Positions 1 through 10,856 of a stretch of DNA of 40,989 nucleotides are shown one piece after another (the stretch's first letter is position 1; the number at the start of each line of letters is the position of its first letter). The DNA is taken from positions 1 through 40,989 of the forward strand of contig JAJIRX010000041.1 in NCBI GenBank assembly GCA_023853785.1, written 5' to 3'. Source of the stretch: Psilocybe azurescens. Its lineage: Eukaryota; Basidiomycota; Agaricomycetes; Agaricales; Agrocybaceae. The position numbers were made by a program, and so were the translations under genes. Under the pieces are notes generated by a model. That model saw only the letters and a list, made by a program, of their open reading frames with translations. It was not told where the DNA came from and did no database searches.

Positions 1-13
1 TGGTGACTTTTCT

Positions 14-1881
14 TCAGAGAAGTCGAACGTCCGAGGAGAGGGGATCAGAGGTCAAGGAAGAGAAGTCAAAGTTGTAGCTGTCAAAATTGTATGTGGAGTC
101 ATCTGATTCCACTGAAACCAAAGTTTGGTTCGGTAAAGAGGGAGGAGTCGACGGTGAGGATATTGAATCATCCGATGACAGTGATGTTTCTGAGCTGAAA
201 GATGACGTTCGAGAACCAAATGATTGGATTTTGCTTGGTGCACGCCGAGGCAAAGGCGATACTTTCCGTCTGGGAACCTCACCAGGAGGCGCAAGAAGGG
301 AGGCAGAGGCGCGTAGTGTTGGAAGGCGCAGAAAGGGAGGCAGAGTGTGTGGGACTGGAAGGCGCCCGCCGAGGTAATGGAGCCACTTGCCGTCTTGGAG
401 TCTCATCAAGATACTCAAGACACTCAATAATGGAGGAATCTGATAGTGTGGGGCCATAAGGTAGTCTGACGACACAAGAGATTCCTCGTTCATTCGAGTT
501 CTGTATAAAATCGAAAGTGTATGGATCTGTCGTTAAGGGCGACATAAACGACGTCTCTACCAGCGAGGAGACGTATGTTCGGACTAGAGCAGGATGAGGG
601 GCATGAGATGGAATAGTTCTCGAGGGCGCGAACCACGGCGTGAATGGGGAAGATCTGATTTCGAAGGGGTGCCTCTCTCCATGGGCCATTAACAAAATTG
701 AGCTTCATGTGGAACGTTCTGGCAAAGTTGTCCATGTCTATCTCTGTGGGAATAATCGGGGCCGTTGCTGGCTTTCGTCTCCATATTGGCGGAGAAAACC
801 TGAAAACTCCGTTGTCATTGGGGAATGGGTCATCGTGCTCCGAATTTCTAGGCTCTGGAAATGCGTGTTGCGGACGAAACAGATCATCTTCGTGAGTGTT
901 TGGAGTTTCCTCGAGACATGAGGCAAGCTTCCGACGCTTGGAGGGCAGGATCTGGTGAAGACTTTAATGAGAAGGTTGGCATCAACTTGAGAATACATAC
1001 GTCGATTGTTTTATCAAAATTTTGGCTGACTTTCTCGTCATCCGAGGGTGTGAGCATCCGAGGTCGATAGAGTTGTGTTCTCTCTGGCGAAACGCTCAAA
1101 GCTCGTTTAAGAGGAAGGTCAGAGTCAAGGCGCTGTACAACTTTGCCGTCTTGCCTTGATCGCTTGCGGTGGTTTTGAAACTAATAATTACAAAGATAGG
1201 TTAGGAAATCATCGGTCGTTGTTGATACGTTGATATACTCACCCAAACTTCTATTTGTCGCGGCGTCATACTTGACTTTTGGGCCAAGATTGATCGATGC
1301 AAAATAGACGGATACCCATTGTATTCGAAGTACTTCTCGAGAATCGGTGTAAAGTCCTATGCAGTCGTTGAAGTGAGATTTATCAGAGGGAGAAGAGAAA
1401 AGAAACTCTTACATTATTGAACGAGGGGCTTTCCACAAGCGAGAGATTGACGTTTGGCCACTTCGGCCACAATAAAGGAGACTTGGGAGCGAATCAATGG
1501 AATAAATTGCCGCTGGGATAAGGCTTGGTATGTATGGTGAATCGCATCTAAATCACTGTTGGAGCCTGTCCCGTGAAAAGTCTCCAGACAACTATGTCTA
1601 TATGTGGAACGATACTGTTGCTGAAGCTGAACAACAAAGTGATCTAAGCGGTGCATAATGGCTTGACGAAGATGGTCCGATATATCGAGAGTAGAAAGTG
1701 GAGCCAGGACATGAGGGGGAATCGATAGATCGAGTTTTGGAATCAGGGAATCCACATCAGATGGAATGGGTGGTCGAGACGTCGGGGTGTCCTTTAAGCT
1801 GTGACTCAACGAAGACGCTATACGAGCTATGCTGCTAAGAGCATCCCATTCAGTATTCATGGCATCGGCTTTGAGGGCCAT
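14..1881 (-). CDS. HD2: HD2 homeodomain mating-type transcription factor
   Basis: This is the HD2 partner of the agaricomycete homeodomain mating-type pair, a nuclear DNA-binding protein that heterodimerises with HD1 from a compatible mate. Exons are 1413-1881, 1243-1356 and 14-1180; the introns (1357-1412, 1181-1242) have GT-AG ends. Exon 2 carries helices 1-2 of the homeodomain (LEKYFEYNGYPS, then MTPRQIEVW) and exon 3 starts with FQNHRKR, so the second intron splits the recognition motif WFQNHR between W and F. Downstream are basic patches (LPSKRRK) and a Ser/Pro-rich tail with a repeated PLPRRAPS segment. The start at 1881 opens the only long N-terminal frame; a second Met lies at 1860. 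The frame is interrupted by single-base changes near GGGG 1425-1428, about 985, about 945, GGGG 666-669 and 285-345. Removing one base at each G4 run joins the conserved peptides. The gene lies head to head with HD1. Confidence 0.9.
237..412 (-). repeat. Imperfect repeat in the HD2 C-terminal tail
   Basis: Two copies of a roughly 50-bp unit start at about 237 and 361, about 124 bp apart, and are clearly similar by eye. On the minus strand both encode a PRR-V-PLPRRAPS motif. A shorter unit, GGGAGGCAGAG with its flank, also recurs at about 289-313 and 335-359. The spacing is not a multiple of three, so the two copies fall in different frames unless one base has been gained or lost between them. 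Confidence 0.6.
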
Positions 1882-2132
1882 GATAATTGGTGACCACTAA
1901 ATGGACGTAGCGAAGGATGAAGGTTGAGGAGAAACCAAGGAAGACAGAATCTCAGTAACTCAAGCCAGCTACTCGTGGGAATTACAAGTCGACAATACGG
2001 AGCTTCAATCGACGTACAATGCGGAGTTTGAATCAAGGACCTTGGCCTATCAGCGACAAGGCCCCTTTGACCTATCAACCTACTTGCAACCTACCCCGCC
2101 TTCTACACCATCCATCGTGTTCATATTTCAAT
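1882..2132. promoter_or_regulatory. Shared divergent HD1/HD2 promoter
   Basis: This 251-bp stretch separates the start codons of the divergently transcribed HD2 and HD1 genes, so it must hold both 5' control regions. No credible ORF lies inside it. The promoter role is inferred from the layout; I did not recognise a specific operator. Confidence 0.6.
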
Positions 2133-4461
2133 ATGGCTGTCCCCAGCCGCGACATCTCATTTACGAAAAATATGGGATGTTATCTCAACGATTTCTTTCA
2201 TTCTTTGCAAGGCGATGGCGGCGCTCTTAAATCTTTTCTGGGGACACTATCATCTTTCAGTGCCCACATTCAAGCACCTCAAAGTAACGCCGATGTGGAG
2301 TCATTGGTTGCTTTACATTCTTTTGCATCCATTGTCGACACTGTGGCAACATCTGTCTTAGAACTAGAAGACGCGACGGACAAAATTGGCCTCGGTGTTT
2401 TGAATGACGTTTCTAAAATCCTCAGCGCAAAATTGAGCGACCTCACAATATCGGAAAACTCTATAACAAAAACTTCTAAGAGTAAGTTCTACCTTTATCC
2501 TGTCTCTACTGTATTTAACGATGCATCAGAAACGGCCCCCTTCCCAGCTTATATCAGACCATCTTACGAGTGGCTTCTTTCAAATCTTCACAATCCATAT
2601 CCCTCGAGAGAAATGAAGAAGAGCATTGCTCTTCAGACACAGTGCTCTGTGAAGGATATCGACGCCTGGTTCACTGATGTCAGGAAACGCATAGGCTGGA
2701 ACAAACTACGCAAACCAAATTTTCGAACAAGCAAGAAAAGATCATTGCTGCCGCAACACATTTCTTCTCTCCCAAGCCAACCTCCTTTACCGAAGACCTT
2801 CGTGCCACTTTGTTATCGGAGATGGATCCCCACGATGCATACAGGAGAGATTTCGTTATGATTGCCAGTGATGCAAAACGTTTATATGCAGACAAATTTC
2901 CCGAGCTGGTTTCGCCCAAGATGCTCTTTCAACCTGGCACAGAAACTTCTCCGATATGGACATCGAAGAAACAACAGGATAGCCATGAGTCCCCAACACC
3001 GCTCCCACAAGTGCTTGACGCCAATGCTATCATGGCTTACCCCACCCCAGAGCCATCTCCTGGGAGTTATATTTCAGAAGAAATGACACCATACCCTGCA
3101 TGTATATCCGAGAGTTCTCCAACGGTAACACGCAAACGGCGTCAATCGTCACCAGAAACGTGCGAGACCGACTTTGAACACATGTCAGCACGGCCTTCAA
3201 AACGAATCAGGTATGCAGCAGTTAGATTGTTCTACAAACGAACGTTCATCTAACATTCAACACAACATAGAACGAGTCAATTAGCTGATGCGTTGTCGGT
3301 GGCAACTTTGCGGTCTTCTTCCAAGAAGATTGATTTCTCATACGATAGAGCGGACGATAGTTTACTATCGCCATCTACTATCGATACTACAGCAATCGTC
3401 GGCCCACCGTCTCCTTCCAATACGATTGACTTATTGGAAGACTCATCGGAGGATAACCCGTCATCGCCGCTACTCGTTGCAGAGCAGCCCACAATCTATG
3501 AAATGCCGAATCTGAAGCGTAAAGGCGTTTATCCGATGGAGAAAGACGTGATCGTGCTAAACATCCGCATCTATCTTTTACACCGGAAGCTGTCGCCAAG
3601 GAGCTACCTGTCGTTTCTGAAATATCGCGATTGAAACGTAAAGGCGGCTATCTGATGGAGAAAGTCAATGTTCTCCGAAACGTCCCCATAATGCATTCGC
3701 TATACCGCGCCTGCAAACGGCATCTAACCCTTTACCTATGACGAAACCATCGCCACCCGACCTTTTCGAAACATGGACCCAAGACCACATTCTTTCAGAG
3801 CTCGATCCCTGTGGTATCCCCTCACCGGCAAATTTCGAAGATACTCTTTCGATGGTTGCGCCTTTGGATGTCTCTTATGGTCAATATGACGTTTTTGCTA
3901 CATATTTTGATCCCTGTCGTGAAGAAACTTCCAGCAATCTAGCAACTGGTACGCGTCTTCCATTTATACTACAATTTTGAACTTGGCGCATTCAATATTT
4001 CTAACAGAATCTCCTGACGTCTCCGCATCTTTCCCGGAGAATTCCGAGTCCTGTTCTGACTTTGCTGATCCTCTATATTTTCCTCTGCAAAGTATGTGTT
4101 GTAGTCTTTGCCTTCCCATGCCTGGCTTACTGGATTCCACAGATGCTGTGCTTGATATCGATGTCAGCACTGCTACCTTGCCTAACTTCAATGAATTGAT
4201 TACTGCACCCACTTACGACGACCTTTCATATATACCCTTCAGCGACTGCTTGCAACAATCACTTTCGTCATCTGAATGGTCGGCATATCTCCAATCTGGT
4301 AATTCTTACATTTCAGAATCCTTAGCTCCCATCAGTGTCGAGACCGCCAACCTCACCTACCTGACCCCTCGAGCCCTTCCGGATCCAAATTTGGCTGATT
4401 CAAAAGAGCTAGGATTCAAGCGCTTAATGAACAAATTCGTCAGTTGGAGGCAGAACTATGA
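2133..4461 (+). CDS. HD1: HD1 homeodomain mating-type transcription factor
   Basis: This is the HD1 partner of the mating-type pair, with a TALE-like homeodomain at about 2550-2705 containing LLSNLHNPYPS and, in helix 3, WFTDVRKRIGW. RIGW after the recognition helix is typical of basidiomycete HD1. The ATG at 2133 begins MAVPSRDISF. Probable introns are 2482-2529 (48 bp, so reading through keeps frame), about 3211-3270, 3949-4007 and perhaps 4092-4142. After the homeodomain come a helical region (DPHDAYRRDFVMIASDAKRL), basic nuclear-localisation-like patches (RKRRQ, RPSKRIR) and acidic Ser/Pro-rich segments. The protein should end in a short coiled coil (ARIQALNEQIRQLEAEL) with its stop at 4459-4461. 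Four single missing bases, near AAA 2712-2714, AAA 3542-3544, AAA 3661-3663 and 4402-4408, break the frame as given. The position of the usually invariant Asn in WFxNxR is Asp here. Confidence 0.9.
3503..3681 (+). repeat. Internal duplication in HD1 (LKRKG-Y-MEK unit)
   Basis: Two similar segments begin at about 3503 and 3622, 119 bp apart, and share GAAAT, CGTAAAGGCG and GATGGAGAAAG in the same order. Both encode LKRKGxYxMEK, a basic motif. Each copy needs one extra base straight after GAGAAA for the downstream frame to stay open. Confidence 0.6.
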
Positions 4462-4732
4462 TATCTATTATCTATTATTATTATTATCCATTCGCTTTTT
4501 CCAACTCTTCTTCACTCATACTTTCGCTTGCAATCATTGTTTCTATTCATTATGTTTTCCTCATCTCTGTACATGCTTTTTGCCATCCTGCTTTCATTGG
4601 ATACTTCGCATTCCCATCATTCTGTACTATACCAATACCTTACCCCCTTCGCTGGCATAAAACAATTTAAGCAGCCTTGATGTGTCATTTAAAATAAATT
4701 GCATTGGCACCTCGGAATGAATCCAAAACTAC

Positions 4733-7219
4733 TTAGTGCCGTCCTGGTTGCCCAACGTCATCTTCGATCTTCCACCTTCCAACTTCGCGCATAGCCTCTG
4801 CATCTCCCTCTCTAGCTCCGGGTGCATTCAACAACGAACTAACCATCTTCCACGGATCCCTGCCTCCTCCATACCGCAGCACCTCATTCTTATACTTTTC
4901 ACCGGTATTCCGGCTGAGTGGATCGTCAGAAAAAACATTACGCCATACGCGAGAGGCAATGGCACGGTCGAATAGGTAAGAGTAGTAAGTAGCGCCATAT
5001 CCAAATAGATGTCCGAACTGTGTCTGGAAGGATGTTCCGGGGACGTGGGGTATCAAGCCCCGGGTGTCGTGCAGCTTCGCCAGCGCAGCTGTCGAGTCGA
5101 AGGAAGGGCTGATCGCAGCGGGTGAGTGATATACTTGGTCTATTGCTGCGAGCAGGATTTGGGAGTAGGTGTCGATAGAGTGGCACGGGTCGTTGTGGTG
5201 GTTGCCGATTTGGCGGACGGTGGACGACTCGTCGACGTCGAATAGCGAGAGGACTGTGGGTGAGTTAAGGAAGTGTTCCATAAGGATAGATGGTAGTTCG
5301 ACGAAATCGGTGGCACATCGCGTGCCTGCTACGTTCTGGTATTCTGTTCGACCGATCATGGCTGGGGAAGAAATTGAATGTTAGTATGAGTGTAAACTGC
5401 GGTTGCTGGGGGAATTCCTTACAATGCATAGCATGTCCCATTTCGTGGAACAGAGTCAATACTTCATGCCAATCAAGGAATTGTTGGACCCTTGGTAATA
5501 CTTGGTCGAGGGAACTCGCACAGAAGTACGACCAAAGGTAACTGGAATACGCCCTCCTGGTTAGGAAGACGATGTCGCTTAACAGCCTCAAAATCTTCAG
5601 ATTCTTAATCCTTAGTTCCGCGCCTTCAACTGTCCCGTCACTGTGCTCGTCATCATCGTCTGTCCTTCGCGAACACCGAACGGTATAATGAGCAGCGCCA
5701 TTTGGCTTCCCGCGTCGTGCAAATAGATCTGCAAAAAATCCAACCGATGACTCCATTATCCTGATCCACCACTTCTAGTTTGTGTACGTCCGAATGCCAG
5801 ACCTCGCCAGAGGTGGAGTCCGCTGGTCGAAGGGATATCCCATAAAGATGTTGAAATAGCCGAGAGAGTCCCATAAATACTGTGCCCAATGTTAGCGGTG
5901 GTAGTGGTATAGGCGGTGCAGGTGGTTCAGGCGGACAATAGAAATCTCTATCCCATGCCTGGATGATAGGCAGGGAAGATTGCCCATGATGTGCTTGTTT
6001 TCTTTGGCTTAGAGTGTGCAAAGCTCGCCTTGCGAATGGACGAGTGTGGTCTAGAAGGGCGTCAAGGAAATTGACCACATTTTCTGACGCAACTACATCA
6101 AAAGTTGGCCAGAGGCACGAGATGCAAATTAACACACCTGGAGTCTTGGCCATTTTATCATCGAGAGTCATGTGTGCAAAACTTTTCCTCCCCACTAGCT
6201 GGGTTAAGCTTGGCTCGTTTCCGTAGGAGCGCCTCCAAAACTTCTATCTGCTCAGGAGTGCTGGAATTGGCAGCTAGGTACATTCGCCTTCTCGGCTCTT
6301 CTTCCGGAGCAGAGCGCATGATCATGTGTGCTTGCATAGAGCCTGGGTATACGAGCAAATCACGCTTCGTGAATTGCGCCTGTAGCTGTAATCTGACCCC
6401 CATTCCCTTATCTTTGAGTCCCGCAAGGTCTGAGTGTTTTATACTGGCAGGAGCACGAGGAGCATTGGCTGCTTCGAGGAACTGGCGCCCGAGAACTAGG
6501 ATGTCAGAGGACAAGGAGACGGAATTTGTTGCGCTCAGTTGGGGGAGATCGATAGCAGACTTTTCAAAATCGCGCCAAAATATCAAAGCCGTCTGATATG
6601 CCTCAGGAGTGAGCGTTTTGACAATTGAGGGGTCCGACAGAACCACTTTGAGAACCTAGGAGGAATGATGAGAACAGCAACAAAACTAAGATATGATCGC
6701 TTTACTCACCTCGTACAGACCGACTTCTGTGTTCAGTACGTTCATGAACTCGCAGAGCGCTTCATACGCGTGATTGGCCGCGTCGACCCATACTCGATCG
6801 GGATGAGCATTTCGGACAAGTTCAGCAAGGTCGATGACGCCACATAGCATGTCGCTGAGCCGGTCCAGATTCTTCACGACCTTGAAGAGCTCATCCCGAG
6901 ATTCCCTTGAACGAAGGATACGGGCCGTTAAAAGCTGGGCACGAACTAATGTTGCATCGGCAAGGGATATGAGAGCCCCGGGATGGGTGAGGGTGGGATG
7001 ACCAAAGAGACCTGTGGGTGTAGAGGCGGATGCTCGGAAAGGAGAGGAGGAGGGGTTGTCGAAGAGGTTTATCAAGGCCCTATCATCGACTGAAGCTGGT
7101 ATGTGGTGCTGTACTTGTGTCGCGAGAGGTCTGGAGGGAACATGTTGGGAGTGAAGACAGCCACGAAAGCGAAACTTTGGTTTAGATGGAAGCACCCTCC
7201 TGATAGACCTAGCAAGCAT
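4733..7219 (-). CDS. mip1: Mitochondrial intermediate peptidase (M3 metallopeptidase)
   Basis: MIP is a matrix zinc peptidase that removes an octapeptide from imported precursors after the first processing cut. Exons are 6710-7219, 6138-6655, 5423-6092 and 4733-5361, with introns of 54, 45 and 61 bp. Corrected for frame breaks the product is about 774 residues, normal for the family. It starts with a basic, hydroxylated presequence ([16 protein letters not shown]). The zinc site HExxH is in [20 protein letters not shown], and the intron 5362-5422 lies just behind the second His. The C-terminal half ([20 protein letters not shown]) is strongly conserved in this family. Single-base frame changes lie at TT 6204-6205, A6 5733-5738, about 5605 and about 5477. 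MIP ends 271 bp from HD1, tail to tail; MIP beside the HD genes is the standard marker of the agaric matA locus. Confidence 0.95.
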
Positions 7220-7609
7220 AAAGAACGAAAGCAGAATCCGGTGTCAACCCAACCACCGCTTGTTAAATACTCAGAGAACCAACTAATGTCAATTTCAAAG
7301 CAAATCAAACGCCAAAATCAGCCCTCTACAGGGTCACGTGATATGTAATTTTAATTTACTGCCTTGATGTGTTGGCCTTTGGTACCAAGGACACCAGCAT
7401 GTATACTCATCCATCACGATACCCACAGGAATATCAGTGTCACAATCTCCCATATGATCCGTCAACTCCTAGATAAATCTTATGCAAGGATAATATTGTA
7501 TAGTTTGATACACAAGTAATTCAAATATTATTAGCCGTTGTATATGCCACGATGCGTAGTGCAAATGAATGTATGAAAAATGATGTTGAAAATGAGGATG
7601 TATGAGACT
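7220..7609. promoter_or_regulatory. Intergenic region upstream of MIP
   Basis: This 390-bp stretch holds the 5' side of MIP and the 3' side of the DDT/WHIM gene. It contains a TCACGTGA palindrome at 7334-7341, about 115 bp before the MIP start and followed by TATG. The half nearer the DDT/WHIM gene is A+T-rich and has no credible gene. Confidence 0.5.
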
Positions 7610-9754
7610 TCACCAAGACTGCATGGGAGAGACGCTTCCCTCCAGGTTTCTCGCCATTCCGTTCGACTGTCCGTTCATCTCTGGCGAACGAGAACTAGTT
7701 GGGCTCCTGGTAAGACCATTGGCCTCCTGAGCACCGTTCTCCGATGAACTTGTAGCCACGTTTGGAGGATCAGGAGCAGAAGGACGCGGCTCGGGTATTG
7801 GTTCAACTGCATACACCCAGAATTTCGAGCGTTTCTTGCCAGCTATTTGTTCCATCGCGATTTCCGTTGGTTTGAGAGCAGCTGCCCCTGATGTCTTTAC
7901 TCTGATACCATTGGTCACCCCAAGGGTTTCAGAGGAAACTCCATCCGTTGATTGCGCACTTGCAGTGCTTTCTTCTGTGCGTGCACGTTTTCGTGACGGC
8001 TCTACTTCCACACAAGTTTCGGGGCCACCTAATCGAGAAGAGCGACGTTCTCCGCGCCAAAGTGCAGAATCGGAGGAGCCTTCTCGTTTACCGTTGGTAT
8101 TTACTGTTGCAGTACGCGTCGAACGTCGAGTTCCCACAGATGGACCTCCTCGACCTCTTTTGGTATCATTCGAATAATCGTTCTCGTATTCATCATCTTG
8201 GCGTTCCTCTTCTTGATAATTGTATTCATCGGCGCCATCATCCTGTTGTCCAAAAATAGGAAGTTAGCCCAGAAAAGTCATGGGTACTCATGCCATGCCG
8301 CTTGCCTCGCTGCCCAGCTCATTACCGTAAACGTAATCTGGTTTTATCGTTCGTCGTCGTGTCCGAGTTTGTCGTACCTCTGCTTGAACCATAAGATTCC
8401 GTCTGTTTTCGATTTTCTTTCGTACTCGTTGCACACGCTAAATGTACAATGGACACTGTCAGTACAAGGCCAATTCCCAGTGCAACAAATATTGGTCTTT
8501 GTGCGCGGGTGAACATTTTTAGATTCGGATACTTACCGCTAGCTCCACGTCAATGGCTTCAATTCGTGCTTCAAGAGCCGCTATGAGGGCGAAATGCGCA
8601 AGCTCAAGTTTCGTCCGTTTTCGACCTTTCTTGGGTTCGGGAGGTCCATCGATTTTCAAACCTTCAATGATCGAAATATATTCATCCCGAGTGGATGATA
8701 TTGTTTGAAATGTCGCTGTGATTTTCCATGGGTTGGTAGATACATAAATACGCGGTGAATCTAAACATCAAACGAAATTAGTTCCAATATTCCGATAGAG
8801 CTGCGAAAGCAGACGGCAAGGCCCGATAGACGGGGAGAAAGGAGAGAGATTAAACGGTTCTCTGGCAAATATACGCAAATATGGGCCAGTCATGAAGAGG
8901 GCGTCAAGAACGATTGTGCACGGACCATCTGCAATCCAATAACGTTTGCGCTGATAATCTTGTCCAATGGGTTGCAATTGTAGTCGTTCTTGACTTTTTG
9001 GGTCGTTTGGATCCAGTGGCGCTACAGGAGCCTGGTTCTTTTTATGCTTGTTATGAACGACACCCCAGGCGTTATCAATGGCTGCCTTGATTTCAGGCGA
9101 GTGGCACAACTGCAATTCAACCAATTGTCGCAGAATTTTCAACTAGATTGGTGTTACAATGATGAAAACATATGTTAGCAAGTAAAGTAACAAATGAAAG
9201 AATTAAAATACGAACCTTAAAATCCCAACTCGTGGCAAAGAACCCGCTCTCTAAGCCGTCAAATGGATCCACGTTTGCGTTCAAGTTCTCGTCCCAGAAA
9301 ATGGTCCTCTCTGAGGATTTGAAGTATTCTGAAAGCACAGACGCCACAGTTGTAGAAATTTGGTCGTTACTGGAGACACGAGCAACTCATCAGCATAACG
9401 TTTCTTCGTGTTTCGCCCACTAGAACACGCGATTACCTCAAGTTACGCGTCTGGGGTTTGAGGTTGACCACGAATTGAACCAAAAGTTGTGTCACGATAT
9501 TGTTTGGCTCTTTCAACATCAGGGCCTCCTCTAGACTGCAGGTCAGGATTGCCATTAGAACTCGTCCCCAGCGCTGAGTTCCTGAGTGCTACGTACTCCA
9601 TAGGTGTTTCCAGACCCTCGACCTTATGCCGTAGATTCGTGAATTTGCAGATAAATGAGTAAACAAACAGGGATTCCCATCGGTCCGCAGGGTGAATAGC
9701 GTTAGAAGGCGGACATATGTGCGGTTTATTGGTAGGTTTTTCAGAACTAGCCAT
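7610..9754 (-). CDS. DDT/WHIM-domain chromatin-associated protein
   Basis: Seven exons (9597-9754, 9437-9535, 9216-9369, 8926-9142, 8537-8760, 8333-8437, 7610-8242) give an uninterrupted product of about 529 residues. The ATG is at 9754; an in-frame TTG further upstream is ignored. The N-terminal part has a DDT-like helix pair (LEEALMLKEPNN, LVQFVVNLKPQTRNL). The middle carries a WHIM/WSD-type segment ending PIGQDYQRKRYWIADDSP, which resembles the nucleosome-spacing motif of ISWI accessory subunits. Then follow a coiled coil (ALEARIEAIDVELA), a very basic run (RVRKKIENRR, RQTRTRRR) and a Ser/Pro/acidic tail. It is probably a nuclear factor of the ISWI-accessory or RSF1 kind. The donor at 8332 (GTTTAC) is the least certain splice site. 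The 165-bp intron 8761-8925 is long for this locus. Confidence 0.75.
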
Positions 9755-10108
9755 CTGCAAAGTCGCAAGAAAAGCGACGAGTCCGTGAGGAGTAGGTCAA
9801 AATGTGGGGGCGGAGCAAGAGAGCGTTTGTGATCACAAACTTAAAAGAATTTGATTCTTATATACAAATCTATTTTCTGGCGGAATGCGGAACAAATATA
9901 TTACAATAGCAGCACCAAACTAATATAAGGCACAAGTTTGCAGTAAGTAGAATGGTGTGGCATGTTTTTCTGGGTCCTTTTATTTCATACAAGAGTCCGC
10001 AAAATTGAAAGCTGTTCTTTTCTAACCGATATCATTATAGCACGGGTGTATGATACCCAGGTCCAGTCCATAGAGACAGCCGACAGTCCAACGCATAATG
10101 AGCAGATA
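9755..10108. other. Intergenic region, DDT/WHIM 5' side and FAM32A 3' side
   Basis: No gene is supported in these 354 bp. A perfect 16-bp palindrome, GTTTGTGATCACAAAC, lies at 9825-9840, about 71-86 bp upstream of the DDT/WHIM start codon, and could be a factor-binding site. The remainder is A+T-rich. Confidence 0.5.
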
Positions 10109-10667
10109 TTATCCAGGTCCGACCTAGCATAAAATATATATTCAGTATGGAAGCATGGAAGATGGTTTACTGTTATTACTTTAGGGATGTCGTGATGCTC
10201 GCTGAGACTCTCAAGATGCGCGTTGAATTCATTGACGCGATCCTTATGAGTTTTGTGTGCCAGCTTTGATATACGTTGTTCGAGCTGAACACAAGAGCGC
10301 GTTAACACAGGTGAATTCAGATAGTTATAGAGAAACATACGCGGCGCTTCTGGACTTCTTCGAAACGCCTTTCTGCTTCAGTCTTTCGAGATGAGCTGCC
10401 CGTTAACGCGGGGGAGTTGCGTCCACTACCGGATAAAGTATCGTTACTGTCGGTTGCCTGAGATATAAGATCCTGGGTGCTGCCAGAATCTTTGTTCTTT
10501 ACTGTTGATTCAGATTTCACCTTAGATTTCTTCTTCTTCCTTGAAGAGTGTTAGATTGCTTGTAAGAGGAAATATAGAGAACTTACACACTTTTTCACAA
10601 TGCCGCCCTCAGCGACCCCTCCTTTGAGTTTGAGGGAGCCTCCAGGGCGAAAGTCGTAATCCGACAT
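10109..10667 (-). CDS. FAM32A-like nuclear/spliceosome-associated protein
   Basis: Four exons (10591-10667, 10341-10539, 10180-10284, 10109-10123) encode about 131 residues. The order matches FAM32A: an N-terminal GSLKLKGG segment, a lysine run (KKKKKK) split by the first intron, a Ser/Thr-rich linker, then EAERRFEEVQKRR and KTHKDRVNEFNAHLESLSEH, ending DIPKVGPG. Animal FAM32A is known as a small factor bound to the active site of the spliceosome late in splicing; the same nuclear role is inferred here. The last intron (10124-10179) leaves only five codons, VGPG and the stop, in the final exon. It is divergent from the TMEM115-like gene and shows no frame break. Confidence 0.85.
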
Positions 10668-10856
10668 GGGAGACGAGGTTGAAAAGACGGACGGCTTACG
10701 GTTGCGGCAATAACAAATGTTGATTCGAACCACGTGAGTTGGTACGTAGTTACTCTTGTCACTGCCCCTCTGTCGTGAATTTGGAGAAAAATAAATCCTC
10801 CATTCTAACAGCACCTTCATCGCTGTTTGCGTGTTCCGTCTCCTTTTCTCAGAAAA
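10668..10856. promoter_or_regulatory. Divergent promoter with CACGTG box
   Basis: These 189 bp separate the FAM32A and TMEM115-like start codons. A CACGTG E-box lies at 10731-10736, 64 bp before one start and about 120 bp before the other. The regulatory role is inferred from position and motif. Confidence 0.5.

Noticed and set aside
279..695. Separate 138-residue minus-strand gene
   Set aside because: It is the middle part of the HD2 tail in the correct frame, cut off by single-base changes at both ends.
3500..3690. Programmed ribosomal frameshifting in HD1
   Set aside because: No slippery heptamer or stable downstream stem is evident, and the same kind of lesion occurs in many housekeeping genes in this window.
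4462..4670. Hydrophobic, leucine-rich C-terminal extension of HD1 resembling a membrane tail
   Set aside because: The frame is wrong after about 4408. With one base restored the protein ends at 4461 in a coiled coil, which suits a transcription factor; the hydrophobic stretch is pyrimidine-rich 3' flank.
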